Below, one piece after another: positions 51,015 through 61,231 of a stretch of 64,000 nt of DNA (the stretch's first letter is position 1; each line of letters begins with the position of its first letter). Under the pieces are notes generated by a model. The model was not told where the DNA came from and searched no databases. It was given only the letters and a program-made list of their open reading frames with translations. Source of the DNA: Saprospiraceae bacterium (GTDB taxonomy: Bacteria > Bacteroidota > Bacteroidia > Chitinophagales > Saprospiraceae); the NCBI GenBank assembly GCA_958295895.1, contig CATQHI010000032.1, positions 1-64,000 on the forward strand, written 5' to 3'. A program made the translations under genes and the position numbers.

Positions 51015-54000
51015 ATGAAGACTACCTACCTAATCATGGCGCTACTGCTGCCGTGCACGCTCGCGTACGGCCAGCAAGAGGTCAGCGGAAGCATCACGGA
51101 CAGCGACAACATCCCCCTGACGGGGTGTTTACGTGACCGTGCTGCCGGAGGGGGTAGGTACGGCCAGTGACCTTGACGGTAACTACCAGGTTACGGCCGA
51201 ACAGGGCGATACCCTTCAGTTTTCCTTTATCGGCTTCGCGACCCAGCGCGTGCCGGTAGAAAATCAGACGCAGATCAACGTGGTCATGGGGGGAGAACGC
51301 CCAGCTCATCGACGAGGTGGTGGTGGTGGGGTACGGGGTCACTAGGAAAACCGATTTGGTCTCCTCTGTTTCTCAGGTTAACGGGGAGGTACTGGAAAAC
51401 CAACCGGTCTCCCGGCTGGATCAGGCCCTACAGGGCAGAGCCACCGGTGTTTCCGTGACCTCGAACAACGGGTCTCCCGGTAGTGGAACGACCATACGTA
51501 TACGGGGACGAACTCGGTGAACGGTAACAATAACCCCCTCTTCGTGGTCGATGGCTTCATTGCCGGAAACGACTTCGACCTGAATACGCTGAACGTCAAC
51601 GACATCGAGTCGATCGAGGTGCTTAAGGACGCCACGGCCCTGGCGATTTACGGTACCCGGGGTGCTTCGGGCGTCATACTGGTGACTACCAAAACGGGCA
51701 GCGACGTCACGGCCCAGCGACCAGTAGTATCTATCAATCAATACTATACGGTTCAGCATGCAGCTAACCAGGTCGAACTACTGACGGGAGCCGACTACGC
51801 GCGCTACAGCAATGAAGCGGCGCAGTTCGCACCGGGCGCTGACGGCTTCGGTACCACAGACCCCTCGCTTCCCCTGGTGTTTGACGACCCCCTGACCGCT
51901 CCTAGTACCGACTGGCTCGATATCATCACGCAGCCCGGGCAAGTAGTCAACACCGACCTGTCTATTCGGGGCAACAGCGACCGGAGTAACTACTACGTCT
52001 CGGTGAACCGCTTCGACCAGGATGGCGTGCTCAAGTCGACGGGGTTCCAACGGTACTCGCTGCGTACTAACCTAGACTTCCGAATCGGCGAGAAGTTTAC
52101 CACGGGGATTCGACTGAATTTGTCGCGAACCAATCGGGAGAACGATAAGGTAGCCTATTCACAGATTGTGAATTTCGTACTTCCCACGCGTGCGGTTTTT
52201 AACGAGGAGGGGGAATACACGGCTATCAATCCGGTGAGTGCCAGCGTGCAGCGTAATCCGGTAGCCGACCAGGAGTTGCGGATCGATAATCGCTTCGATA
52301 ACAACCTACTCAGCAATCTCTACCTACAGTTGGAGCCGGTAAAGGGCTTGATTCTTCGTACCAGTTTTGGGGTCGAGATTGACAACTTCAAGCGTAATTT
52401 TTACCTGCCCGGGGCCCTGCCGGAACGAAAGATTGATGGAGCCGGCGGCTTCGCCCAACTAAACACCGCCCAGAGCAACGACCTGCTGAACGAGAATACC
52501 ATCACCTACACCCGAGATTTCGGTAAGCACGGGATCAATCTACTAGGAGGATTTTCCCTGCAGCAGAATCAAACCGAAAGCTTCTCTGCCAGCGCCGACC
52601 GCTTTCCGAACGACGTGGTCGAGTTCAATAACCTGTCGTTCGGGTCCGATCCTACGACCTACCAGTTGAGTTCAGGCTTTGCCCAGCGGAACTTTGTGTC
52701 ATATTTCTCCCGGCCTCAACTACAGCTACGACGGTAAGTACCTGATCTCCCTTACCGGCCGCAGGGATGGCTCCTTCCGTCTTTGAAGAAGGAAATAAGT
52801 ACGCGTTCTTCCCCTCTATTGGTGTCGGCTGGAACGTGCACCGGGAACCCTTCCTAGCCGGGTCTGACCTAATCAGCCGCCTGAAGCTGCGGGCCAGTCT
52901 TGGGGAGGTCGGCGAACAGGGCGTGCCGATCTATAACTCGATCTCCAGCTTCAATAACGTCAACGCCTACTTCAACGAAAACTTAGTGAGTGGCGTCCTC
53001 ATCGGCAGCCTGCCCAGCCGTAACCTAACCTGGGAAACCACCCGCCAGATCGACGTCGGCATAGAACTCGGCCTCTGGCAGGATCGCATCTTCGTCGAGG
53101 CCGAATACTACCGTAAAACCACCGAAGACCTACTGCTGAACCGCGATCTGCCCGGTACCGCCGGGGGGCAGCAACTCCAGAATGTCGGATCGATCCGCAA
53201 CCAGGGCATCGAACTCTCGGTGCGTAGCTTTAACCTCACTCGGGGAGACTTCTCCTGGGAGACCCAGCTGACCCTTTCCGCGAACCGCAACAAGGTGCTC
53301 GACCTCGGGGGCGATGACTTCATCAACCTCCGTAACCCTACCCAACAGGCAGGAGCGGGGCTGCGGCTGATTCCCGGTCAGCCCGCCCCCGTTTTTCTCG
53401 GCGCCATCTACCTGGGTACCTACCGCGACCGGGAGACGATCGTAGCGGACGGGGCGGAGGGCCGGGCCTTCATCGGTTCCCCCCGCTATCAGGATCAGGA
53501 CGGTAATGGCGTGATCAACGATCTTGACTATGTCGTCATTGGTAATCCCCAACCCGATTTTTACGGTGGTATCCGCAACTCGTTTCGGTACAAGGAGGTC
53601 TCCCTGGATATATTCTTTCAGGGCTCCTACGGCAATGATGGGTGTTCAACGGCGTGATCCAAACCGGCCTTTTCGGGCGGGGCGACCAAAATCTGTTGCC
53701 CCAGGTCGTGAATCGGTATATGCCGGGCACCAACGAAAATTCAAACATTCCGCGCGCGGGCACCAGTACCAGCCTGTTTAATCCGAATAGTACGCTGGGT
53801 ATTGAGGATGCCTCTTTCCTGCGACTCAGGACTGCAACACTCAGCTACGATCTGCCGGTGAACGCTTTTGGCATAGATAATATCGTGCGCAACCTCAAGG
53901 TGTACGTGACCGGTACCAATTTGCTGCTCATCACGAACTGGTCCTTCGGCGACCCCGAGGTAAGCAACTACGGCTCATCCCTCGAGCAGGGGGTGGCGAC

Positions 54001-54055
54001 GGGGGAGTATCCCTACGCCCGTTCCTTCACCTTCGGCCTTAACGCCTCCTTTTAG
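51015..54055 (+). pseudogene. susC: SusC-like TonB-dependent outer-membrane transporter (six frameshifts)
   Basis: Reconstructed length is about 1010 residues, normal for SusC. Signal peptide (MKTTYLIMALLLPCTLAYGQ), carboxypeptidase-D-like regulatory domain, 'EVVVVGYG', plug domain ('TIRIRGTNS', 'NPLFVVDGF', '[20 protein letters not shown]') and a 22-strand barrel ending 'TFGLNASF'. Frames break near 51122-51125 (+G), 51288-51293 (+G), 51504-51507 (-G), 52712-52715 (+C), 52775-52776 (+T) and 53640-53642 (-G). It imports oligosaccharides captured by SusD. With SusD intact and every break a single base, usually in a homopolymer, sequence error is more likely than decay. Confidence 0.88.
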
Positions 54056-54075
54056 ACCCCCAGAACAGATCAGCG

Positions 54076-55635
54076 ATGAATCAACGCACTAAAGCCTATT
54101 ACCTACTGCTGGCAATTTTTCTCCTTCCCTTTGCCGGCTGTAAGGATTTTCTCGTAGAAGAATTCCGCGATGGCATCACCACCGATAATTTTTTCAATAA
54201 TGATGCCGAGGCACAACTGGCCGTGAATGGTGTCTACCGCATTCTCTATGACGGGAGTCTATACAATACCCGCGGCCTGGATAACTACCTACTCAACGGG
54301 GCGGACGAGGTCGGCCCCAGCCGTAACGTGAACGGTCAGATTCATAACTACCTCATCGACGAGGGCGTAGCCGACGGCTACGGCACCTGGAACGCGCTCT
54401 ACGAAATGGCCCGCAACACGGCCCTCTTTCTCAGCAGCATCGAGGCCAATGAAAGCATCTCCCAGCAAGTCCGTGATCAGGCGATCGGGGAATTGCTCTT
54501 CCTTCGCGCGTTGGCGTACTTCCACCTGACCAATCTGTGGGGCGATGTGCCCTACTTCCGCGAGCTGCTGCCGGTGGAGGAGCTTTCTACGATCGTGCGC
54601 ACGGACAAAGTCCAGATCCGCACCGATATGAAGAATGATCTGGAGCGAGCAATTGAATTGTTACCGGCCGCTTACGGGGACTCCGATCTGGGTCGTGCCT
54701 CCAAGTGGGCCGCCGCAGCCCTGAAGGCTAAATACCATCTGTACGATCAAGAGTGGCAGGATGCTTTGAATGCCAGCACCCTCATCATCGACGATTCCCC
54801 CCACCGGCTGCTCGACACTTACGCCGCGGTCTTTGACCAGAGCGACCCAGCCAATCAGTACAATGACGAATACATCTACGTCGTCGACTTCACCAAAGAT
54901 CCGCTTTTTGGAGCTGGTAATACGCAGCGCACCGATGATTACAATCCCCGCATCCGCGACGAGCCCAGTAACCGGAACGACCGCCCGGACGGACCCGGCA
55001 CGCCCCAGCGGGTAGATTTGCTTAGCGACGCCCTGGCAGAAAGGAATGAGGGAATGACGGGGTTCGGCTGGGCGATCCCGCTACCGGAAATTGCCGACTC
55101 CACTAACTGGGAGGAGGGTGACCTGCGCTACACCGCCTCCATCGTGACCGAGTACCTGGGCTTCGAGCTGAGCTTCCCCTACTACCGCAAAAATTGGAAC
55201 CTGGACCAAGCCAATTCTCCCCGCACAAACCACCCGGAGAATTACATCGTATTCCGTCTGGCCGATATCTACCTCATGGCCGCCGAGGCCGAAAACGAGC
55301 TCAACGGACCGGAGAACGCCTATCAGTACGTCAATGCCGTGCGTGAGCGCGCCTTCGACCCCGATAAGCCCTGGAGCGGCATGAGCCAGGACGAATTCCG
55401 CAGGAATATGTACGACGAGCGTAAGTGGGAGCTCGCTGCTGAGGGCGGTCGTCGCATGGACCTCATTCGCTGGGGCATCCTTTTAGAGACGGTGAAAACT
55501 ACCGTTCACCGCCCGTGGAACAATCCGGGGGCCAATATCGAGCCCAAGCACGTCCTGTTGCCGATTCCCCTGGATGAAATCCAGTTGAACGCCAACCTGC
55601 TGGAAACCGACCCGACCAACAACGGTTACCGCTAG
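54076..55635 (+). CDS. susD: SusD-like surface glycan-binding lipoprotein
   Basis: 519 residues, intact. Lipobox 'LLPFAGCKDFL', SusD N-terminal block 'TTDNFFNNDAEAQLAVNGVY', the TPR-like 'AIGELLFLRALAYFHLTNLW' and the C-terminal RagB/SusD block 'DIYLMAAEAENELNG' with 'ERKWELAAEGGRRMDLIRWG'. It binds glycans at the cell surface as the lid of the SusC transporter. It starts 20 nt after the susC stop, so the two form an operon. The ligand is unknown; the surrounding sulfatases suggest a sulfated polysaccharide. Confidence 0.95.
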   Translation: MNQRTKAYYLLLAIFLLPFAGCKDFLVEEFRDGITTDNFFNNDAEAQLAVNGVYRILYDGSLYNTRGLDNYLLNGADEVGPSRNVNGQIHNYLIDEGVADGYGTWNALYEMARNTALFLSSIEANESISQQVRDQAIGELLFLRALAYFHLTNLWGDVPYFRELLPVEELSTIVRTDKVQIRTDMKNDLERAIELLPAAYGDSDLGRASKWAAAALKAKYHLYDQEWQDALNASTLIIDDSPHRLLDTYAAVFDQSDPANQYNDEYIYVVDFTKDPLFGAGNTQRTDDYNPRIRDEPSNRNDRPDGPGTPQRVDLLSDALAERNEGMTGFGWAIPLPEIADSTNWEEGDLRYTASIVTEYLGFELSFPYYRKNWNLDQANSPRTNHPENYIVFRLADIYLMAAEAENELNGPENAYQYVNAVRERAFDPDKPWSGMSQDEFRRNMYDERKWELAAEGGRRMDLIRWGILLETVKTTVHRPWNNPGANIEPKHVLLPIPLDEIQLNANLLETDPTNNGYR

Positions 55636-55659
55636 TCTTTCGTGCTTGCCGTGCACTCG

Positions 55660-57120
55660 TTACTCGGGGGTGGACGCCGAGAGTGCCTCCCGCTCAAAGG
55701 CCTCGTCGAATTTCGGATTCTTTTCGGTGGGTACTGGAGCGTCAGTCTGCCGACGCCACTCGCGCATCCGACGAAGTAGTTCATCCCGCACAGCAGCTTG
55801 CTCCGCGGCGAGGTTGTTCCGCTCTCCGATATCCGTATCCAGGTCGTAAAGCTCTATGCCACCGTCCTCGAAGTATTCGTGAAGCTTCCATTTGCCCCAC
55901 CGTAGGGTGGTACCAGGTCGGGTACGGAAGAGGGGGTCACGGGTTTCCGCTCCGGTTTTCCGGTACCGCTGTAGGTAAATGGGAAAGTGCCAGTAGAGGG
56001 TACGGTCGGCCAGGGTGTCCCCGTTCAGTAACAATCCGCTCAGGTCAGCGCCGTCGAGCTCCCCCCGGAGGGCATCCGATTCGGTCAGGCGGGCCAGGGT
56101 GGGGTAGAAGTCAAGATTGATCACCGGGGTGGCATCCTTACGCGGTGCGATCTTTCCCGGCCAGCGGATGATCAGCGGTACCCGGGTTCCGCCCTCGTAG
56201 TACGAGCCCTTGCCCGCCCGCAGGGGATCCTGGTCGGCGTACTCATCAACCCCGCCATTGTCGGAAGTAAAGATCACGATGGTGTTTTCCGCCAGCCCGT
56301 CGCGATCGAGCCGATCGAGGAGCCGGCCGACGTTGCGGTCCATCAACTCCACCATAGCCCGAAAGGTGGCGGTCTTCTGGTCCTCAGGTTCCTGCAGGCG
56401 TAGGTAGCGCTGCACGGTGGTATCGGGTGCCTGTAGGGGGCCGTGAACCGTGTAGTAAGGCACGTACAGGAAGAACGGCCGGTTGGCGGAAGTGTCCACG
56501 AAGTCGATCGCTTCAGTGGTCAGACGATTGGGCAGATACTCTCCCACCGGTCCGTCGGTAATGTTAGGAATCTTATAGGGGCTGAAGTAGGTGCCCCGCG
56601 GATTGCCGTCACTAGCTCCGCCCACATTCACATCAAAACCCTGGGCGAGCGGATCTTCTCCGATGTGCCACTTGCCGAAGTTACCGGTCCGGTAGCCGTT
56701 GCGGTGCAGATACTGTGAGAGTAGCTCGATACTGTCGGGCGGGAAGTGGGTGTTTTCAGTGGGGATCAGCCGGCGGGTACGGTCGTCGCCGCGGTCGGAT
56801 GGACTGACCGTGTATACCCCGGTGCGGGGTGCATAACGGCCCGTCATCAGGGCAGCCCGGCTCGGCGCGCAGTTAGAAGCTCCCGCATATGCATCCGTGA
56901 ACAGGACCCCCTGCCGGCTGAGCCGGTCGATGTTTGGTGTGTGGTAGTGGCCGTTGCCCTGGTAGCCGACGTCCATCCAGCCTAGATCATCGACGACGAT
57001 CATGACGATGTTGGGTTTCCGCTCTTGCTCCGTAAGGGAGGACTGCGCGGGAAGGCCAGGGGAGCAGGCCAGGCAGCTCAGGCACAGGAGGAATAGGTGA
57101 GCTAGTCGAGGGAGAGTCAT
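55660..57120 (-). CDS. Secreted S1 family sulfatase
   Basis: 486 residues. Signal peptide, 'IVMIVVDDLGWMDVGY' (metal-binding DD), maturation motif 'SNCAPSRAALMTGRYAPRTG', 'GYRTGNFGKWHIG', 'PYYTVHGPLQAPD' and 'IVIFTSDNGGVDEYADQDPL'. Arylsulfatase-type enzyme needing conversion of the motif Cys to formylglycine; that enzyme is not encoded here. Last gene of the run of three sulfatases on the minus strand, convergent with susD. Its start is 12 nt after the upstream sulfatase's stop. Confidence 0.92.
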   Translation of the reverse strand: MTLPRLAHLFLLCLSCLACSPGLPAQSSLTEQERKPNIVMIVVDDLGWMDVGYQGNGHYHTPNIDRLSRQGVLFTDAYAGASNCAPSRAALMTGRYAPRTGVYTVSPSDRGDDRTRRLIPTENTHFPPDSIELLSQYLHRNGYRTGNFGKWHIGEDPLAQGFDVNVGGASDGNPRGTYFSPYKIPNITDGPVGEYLPNRLTTEAIDFVDTSANRPFFLYVPYYTVHGPLQAPDTTVQRYLRLQEPEDQKTATFRAMVELMDRNVGRLLDRLDRDGLAENTIVIFTSDNGGVDEYADQDPLRAGKGSYYEGGTRVPLIIRWPGKIAPRKDATPVINLDFYPTLARLTESDALRGELDGADLSGLLLNGDTLADRTLYWHFPIYLQRYRKTGAETRDPLFRTRPGTTLRWGKWKLHEYFEDGGIELYDLDTDIGERNNLAAEQAAVRDELLRRMREWRRQTDAPVPTEKNPKFDEAFEREALSASTPE

Positions 57121-57132
57121 CGGGCAATAGTG

Positions 57133-59094
57133 TTAGTAAGAAAGTGGTGGTCCCTCTCCGAGCAAGAATATGCTGGTTTCGGCACTGCTGCGGAGGTTGT
57201 AGTCCATGTTGCCGTTTTCTCCTGGATCCGTCTCGAGCTGCCTGAGCTTCTCGCGGTACACGGACAGAAATTCCCGGCTGGCATCGCCGGCGTATTGCAT
57301 TTGCTGTAGCGCGGTGAGGGCACGGTGTTGATTTTTATCCAGAGCGTAGTTACGGAGTACCTCCGCCGCCCGGCCGTGGTCCTCGGCGTACCGGACCAAT
57401 GCCCCGGCAGCCAGCATAGCGACGGTTGGGTGGGCATCCTCCAGCGCGTCGTTAAGGGCGGATTCGGTGGTGCGATCCAGCGGCGTACGGCCCAGTGCCG
57501 TAGCTGCCCAGTACCGGATCAGCGGCGATGCAGCGCCGAGGGAGTCGATCAACTGCCCACGCTCTTCGCTGCTTCGCGGATCGAGCCTGGCTGTACGCAG
57601 GGCGCTTTCCAGGGGGTAAGCTTGCCGATCTTGCCGGTATTCGTAGGGCATAGCCAGTTCGGCTAGGGCCACTTCGGGAAGGAAATGCAGGTCACGTTCG
57701 GCCAGTACCCGCTCGGTCAGGAGCTCGCGCATCCGGGCCAGGCGGTCGGCCTGGGCAGCATCATCGATGAGATTGTTTCTCTCCCAGGGGTCCTGCTGTA
57801 GATCAAAAAGGGTCTCGGTGGGCTGGGGCCGGAGAATACGCCCCTGCCCCTCGCTCAGCCTTCCGGCGCGGTCGTCGGCAAGGATGGTCTGCACGATATC
57901 CCCCACGAAGGCGTACTTCTGCGGCTTGAGGATTGGGTACTGGGGCAGGAAGTTGTAGGTGTACAGGTAGCGACCGTCGGTGACGGAGCGGGCCAGGTCG
58001 GGCGTCTCGTCGATACGATTGCGGCCGGTAAAGATGTAGTCGTCGGCCGGAGCGCGGGCCGAACCGAGCATTGCACGCCCCTCCATATAGTCGGGTATCT
58101 CACCGCCGATCAGGCTGATCAGGGTCGGTCCCAGATCCTGAAATACTACCAATTCTTCCGTCGCGCTTCCCGGCGCCCAGGGGGATAGGTCGCGATAGGC
58201 CTCCGGGAACCAGATCGCGAAGGGTACCTGGTAGCCCAGGCCGGTGGCGGTGGCCTTGCCGCCGGGAACGGCCTCGCCGTGGTCGGCGTAGAAGAAGATG
58301 ATGGTGCTGTCGCGCAACCCGTCGGCCTCCAGCCGGTCGAGCAACTCGCCAACCTGAAGATCGGCGTAGTTGATCGCGTTGAGTACCCGGGCCATATGCT
58401 CGCGCATCTCGGGCGAGTCACGGAAAACCGGCGGCATGTGTAGGGTCTCGGCGCTGGTGACCAGGGAGTCCGGTAGGCTATCCAGAATGTTTTTCTCGTA
58501 CCAGACCCGCGGCTTGGTCATCGTGCGTGATTGGTGGCTCGCAAAAATGTTGAATACACTGAAGAAGGGCTGCCCCGGCGCCCGCTTCCACCAGCCGGCC
58601 TGATTGGAGGACTCATCCCACGACTCGGCGATGATCTCCTTGGCCCGCCCGTTGTTGTAGTCCGTCTTGGAATTGTTGGTGGTGTAATAGCCCTGGTCGC
58701 GCACGTAGGCCGGGTAGCCACGGATGAAGTCCGGGATGGGGTACGCACTACGGTGGTGACCGGTGCCGGTCTTGTTAGGACTTACCCCCGTGATGAGGGC
58801 GTTGCGGGCTACGGCGCAGACGGGGGCTGGCGCGAAGGCCCGGTTGAAGCGTACGCCCTCCCGCACGAGGCGGTCCACGTTCGGGGTATGTACGTCGGGG
58901 TTACCGTAGGCACCGATGAACTGGGGGGAGGTGTCCTCGATGGTGATCCAGAGCACATTGGGCCGGGCTGCCGTATTTCGCCGCTCCTCCGACTCACTTT
59001 GCACCTGCGCGCCGCCGCCCTCCTGGGCTTGCAGTTGGGGCGTGAGGCAGAGAATGAGGAGGAGTAACCGGAGTGTATATCCCATGATATTCAT
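57133..59094 (-). CDS. S1 family sulfatase with HEAT-repeat-like C-terminus and variant CxVAR motif
   Basis: 653 residues. After the signal peptide: 'VLWITIEDTSPQFIGAYGNP' (metal site with ED in place of DD), maturation motif region 'APVCAVARNALITGVSPNKT', 'GYYTTNNSKTDYN', and 'IIFFYADHGEAVPGGKATAT'. The core reads C-A-V-A-R where the usual form is C-x-P-x-R, so Pro is replaced by Val. Residues of about 505-625 look like HEAT repeats ('ASPLIRYWAATALGRTPLDR', 'DAHPTVAMLAAGALVRYAED'). This layout fits the sulfamidase/N-sulfatase-like subgroup, which is inference. Middle gene of the run. Confidence 0.88.
   Translation of the reverse strand: MNIMGYTLRLLLLILCLTPQLQAQEGGGAQVQSESEERRNTAARPNVLWITIEDTSPQFIGAYGNPDVHTPNVDRLVREGVRFNRAFAPAPVCAVARNALITGVSPNKTGTGHHRSAYPIPDFIRGYPAYVRDQGYYTTNNSKTDYNNGRAKEIIAESWDESSNQAGWWKRAPGQPFFSVFNIFASHQSRTMTKPRVWYEKNILDSLPDSLVTSAETLHMPPVFRDSPEMREHMARVLNAINYADLQVGELLDRLEADGLRDSTIIFFYADHGEAVPGGKATATGLGYQVPFAIWFPEAYRDLSPWAPGSATEELVVFQDLGPTLISLIGGEIPDYMEGRAMLGSARAPADDYIFTGRNRIDETPDLARSVTDGRYLYTYNFLPQYPILKPQKYAFVGDIVQTILADDRAGRLSEGQGRILRPQPTETLFDLQQDPWERNNLIDDAAQADRLARMRELLTERVLAERDLHFLPEVALAELAMPYEYRQDRQAYPLESALRTARLDPRSSEERGQLIDSLGAASPLIRYWAATALGRTPLDRTTESALNDALEDAHPTVAMLAAGALVRYAEDHGRAAEVLRNYALDKNQHRALTALQQMQYAGDASREFLSVYREKLRQLETDPGENGNMDYNLRSSAETSIFLLGEGPPLSY
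59001..59020 (+). repeat. Diverged 18-bp repeat in the sulfatase N-terminus
   Basis: GCACCTGCG followed by CGCCGCCGCCC: the core is conserved and the rest degenerate. It encodes 'GGGAQVQ' just after the signal peptide. Confidence 0.35.
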
Positions 59095-59156
59095 GTTTTC
59101 TTGTGCAGTAGAGCCGTGTTGAGCCGCGGCGAAATAGCTAGTTGGGTGAGGGATTT

Positions 59157-61187
59157 CTACTGTTTTGTGATGGACTCCCGATCGTAGCTCAGATCAGAAA
59201 GCTTAAGTGCTGTGAGTTGCGTACCGGGCACTTGCCAGCGTAGGTATAGTTCGGCTCTTTCCCCCTCGGGGAGGCGGTAGAGAATGGTAAACGGGTGAAA
59301 ACCGGCCTCCAAGTCGAGGGAGGCGGTAACCGTATCCGTACTCGTAGAATGCTCGTTGCGTAGCAGGTGGATGTCGTGCAGGCGGACGTAAACACTGCCA
59401 TTATTTTCAAGCTGGAAGGTATAGTGGCCGGCGCGCGGAGCATTCAGGTAGCCGCTCCACGCATAGGCCTGGCCGCCGGGCAGGCCCTCGGCCACGTCGC
59501 CGGAGGGGCCGCGGGAATCCGGTACGGCCTCACCGATGAATTCCGGCCGCGCCGGGAGCCAGGTGCCGGTAGTGTCGAAGGAGCGGCGGACGATACCATT
59601 ACTCAGCCCCGGCGGCTTGGAGAGGGCGGGTACGGGAGCCTCGTCGTAGGGCCGCTCGGCGCTAGCATCGGGGATCCTGGCCCGGCGACTTATCGCCTGC
59701 ATCCTGCGCTCCAGGTCTGGCATGCTCGCGGCTAGATCGGTGGCCTCGGTGGAATCGGCGGTCAGGTCGTAAAGCTCGAAGGTGTCGTCCGGCCCCTGGA
59801 TGTCGAAACGTACGCCCTTGATATCACCGATTCGGACGGCCTGCATCTGTCCGCGGCGGCGGTCCCGGGCGGTGGGGGGAAATTCGGCGTATTCGGGGGT
59901 AGAACCACCGTGGAAGTACTCCCAGTAGAGGTACTCCCGGTCAAGGGAGGTGACCCGCCTGTCCAGCACGGGTAGTAGAGAGGTGCCGTCCGTGTAGGCG
60001 GGTACGGGCAGGCCGGCGAGTTCGGCGAAGGTGGCCAGCCAGTCCCAGTTGCCGGCCGGCTCGGAGGTGGCGGATGCCGGAGCAATGTGGCCGGGCCAGC
60101 GGACCAGGGTGGGTACCCGGATGCCCCCCTCGTACATGTCGCGCTTGATGCCGGAGAAGGGGCCGAAGGAACGAAAGAAGGTGGGAAGCTGACCGTCGGT
60201 ATTGTGGGGCCCGTTGTCGGAGCTAAAGATCACCACGGTGTTTTCGTCCATGTCCAGATCTACGAGCAGCTGCATCAGGTCGCCGACGGCCGTGTCGATG
60301 CGACGGATCATGGTGGCGAATACTTTTTCCGTTTCGGGCCAGGGCTTGTCCCGGTAGTCTACGTGCACGTAGCTGTCGATCTCACCCCGGGCGGTATTTA
60401 CGTAGGGTGTCTCGGTATTGTCGGTGCCGGTGTACCGTAGTCCGCCGCTGCGGCCGTAGCCCTCCGGGTAGGGACCGGTCGGCAGCTGTAGCTTTTTGTG
60501 GGGCGTATCGTAGGCCAGGTACATGAATACCGGCTGCTCGGGGCGGGTAGCGTGCTGCTCGGTGAGGTAGGCCTTGGCCCGGGCGGTGAACAGATCGGTG
60601 GTGTAGGTCTTGTCGGTACCCGTGGTGATGGTTTTGTAGCCATCGGTTACAAAAGCCTGCTTATCGGTCGTCCCGTTGCGGGGATAGTGCTCGTGGCCCT
60701 CTATATGGTGCAGGTAGCCGAAAAAGTCGGTGAAGCCCCGTCGCAGGGGATGGGCAGCCAGGTCCGATCCACGCTTGCCGGCCAGGCCGTATTTACCGAC
60801 GTGGATGGTACGGTAACCGGCACCGCTCAGTAGCGAGGCTACATTAAGCCCCTCCGGCAGCTCCTTGTCGAACTGGTTATCCCTGATCTGGGAATGCCCC
60901 TGGTGGAGGCCGAGCAGGAAGGAGGCCCGTGAAGGCGCGCAGACCGGGCCGCCGACGTAGTGGTCGGTCAGCATCATGCCCTCCTCGGCCAGCTGATCAA
61001 GGCGGGGAGTATCGAATTTGCGCTCACCCTCCCGACTATCCTGAAAAAACTTCCCCACGTCCTCATAGCCGAGATCGTCGGTAAGAATGAAGATAATGTT
61101 GGGCCTGACAGACTGCGCGCGGACGCCGCCGCAGAGCAGCAGGGTCAGGCAGAGGGCTAGGGGTCCGAATAACGTCTTGCGGTGCAT
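59157..61187 (-). CDS. Secreted S1 family sulfatase with PA14-like C-terminus
   Basis: 676 residues. Signal peptide, 'IIFILTDDLGYEDVGKFFQD', maturation motif 'GGPVCAPSRASFLLGLHQGH', 'YRTIHVGKYGLAGK', 'VVIFSSDNGPHNTDGQL' and a final PA14-like domain ('YAWSGYLNAPRAGHYTFQLE', 'SVYVRLHDIHLL'). It is a close paralogue of the frameshifted gene at 48739-50748 over its whole length, so one arose by duplication. The PA14 part may bind the carbohydrate substrate. Leads the run of three sulfatases and follows a lipoprotein gene by 44 nt. Confidence 0.92.
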   Translation of the reverse strand: MHRKTLFGPLALCLTLLLCGGVRAQSVRPNIIFILTDDLGYEDVGKFFQDSREGERKFDTPRLDQLAEEGMMLTDHYVGGPVCAPSRASFLLGLHQGHSQIRDNQFDKELPEGLNVASLLSGAGYRTIHVGKYGLAGKRGSDLAAHPLRRGFTDFFGYLHHIEGHEHYPRNGTTDKQAFVTDGYKTITTGTDKTYTTDLFTARAKAYLTEQHATRPEQPVFMYLAYDTPHKKLQLPTGPYPEGYGRSGGLRYTGTDNTETPYVNTARGEIDSYVHVDYRDKPWPETEKVFATMIRRIDTAVGDLMQLLVDLDMDENTVVIFSSDNGPHNTDGQLPTFFRSFGPFSGIKRDMYEGGIRVPTLVRWPGHIAPASATSEPAGNWDWLATFAELAGLPVPAYTDGTSLLPVLDRRVTSLDREYLYWEYFHGGSTPEYAEFPPTARDRRRGQMQAVRIGDIKGVRFDIQGPDDTFELYDLTADSTEATDLAASMPDLERRMQAISRRARIPDASAERPYDEAPVPALSKPPGLSNGIVRRSFDTTGTWLPARPEFIGEAVPDSRGPSGDVAEGLPGGQAYAWSGYLNAPRAGHYTFQLENNGSVYVRLHDIHLLRNEHSTSTDTVTASLDLEAGFHPFTILYRLPEGERAELYLRWQVPGTQLTALKLSDLSYDRESITKQ

Positions 61188-61231
61188 TGCGACTAATTTA
61201 CGTTAATCGCGGGTACCGGGGGAGACTTCAG

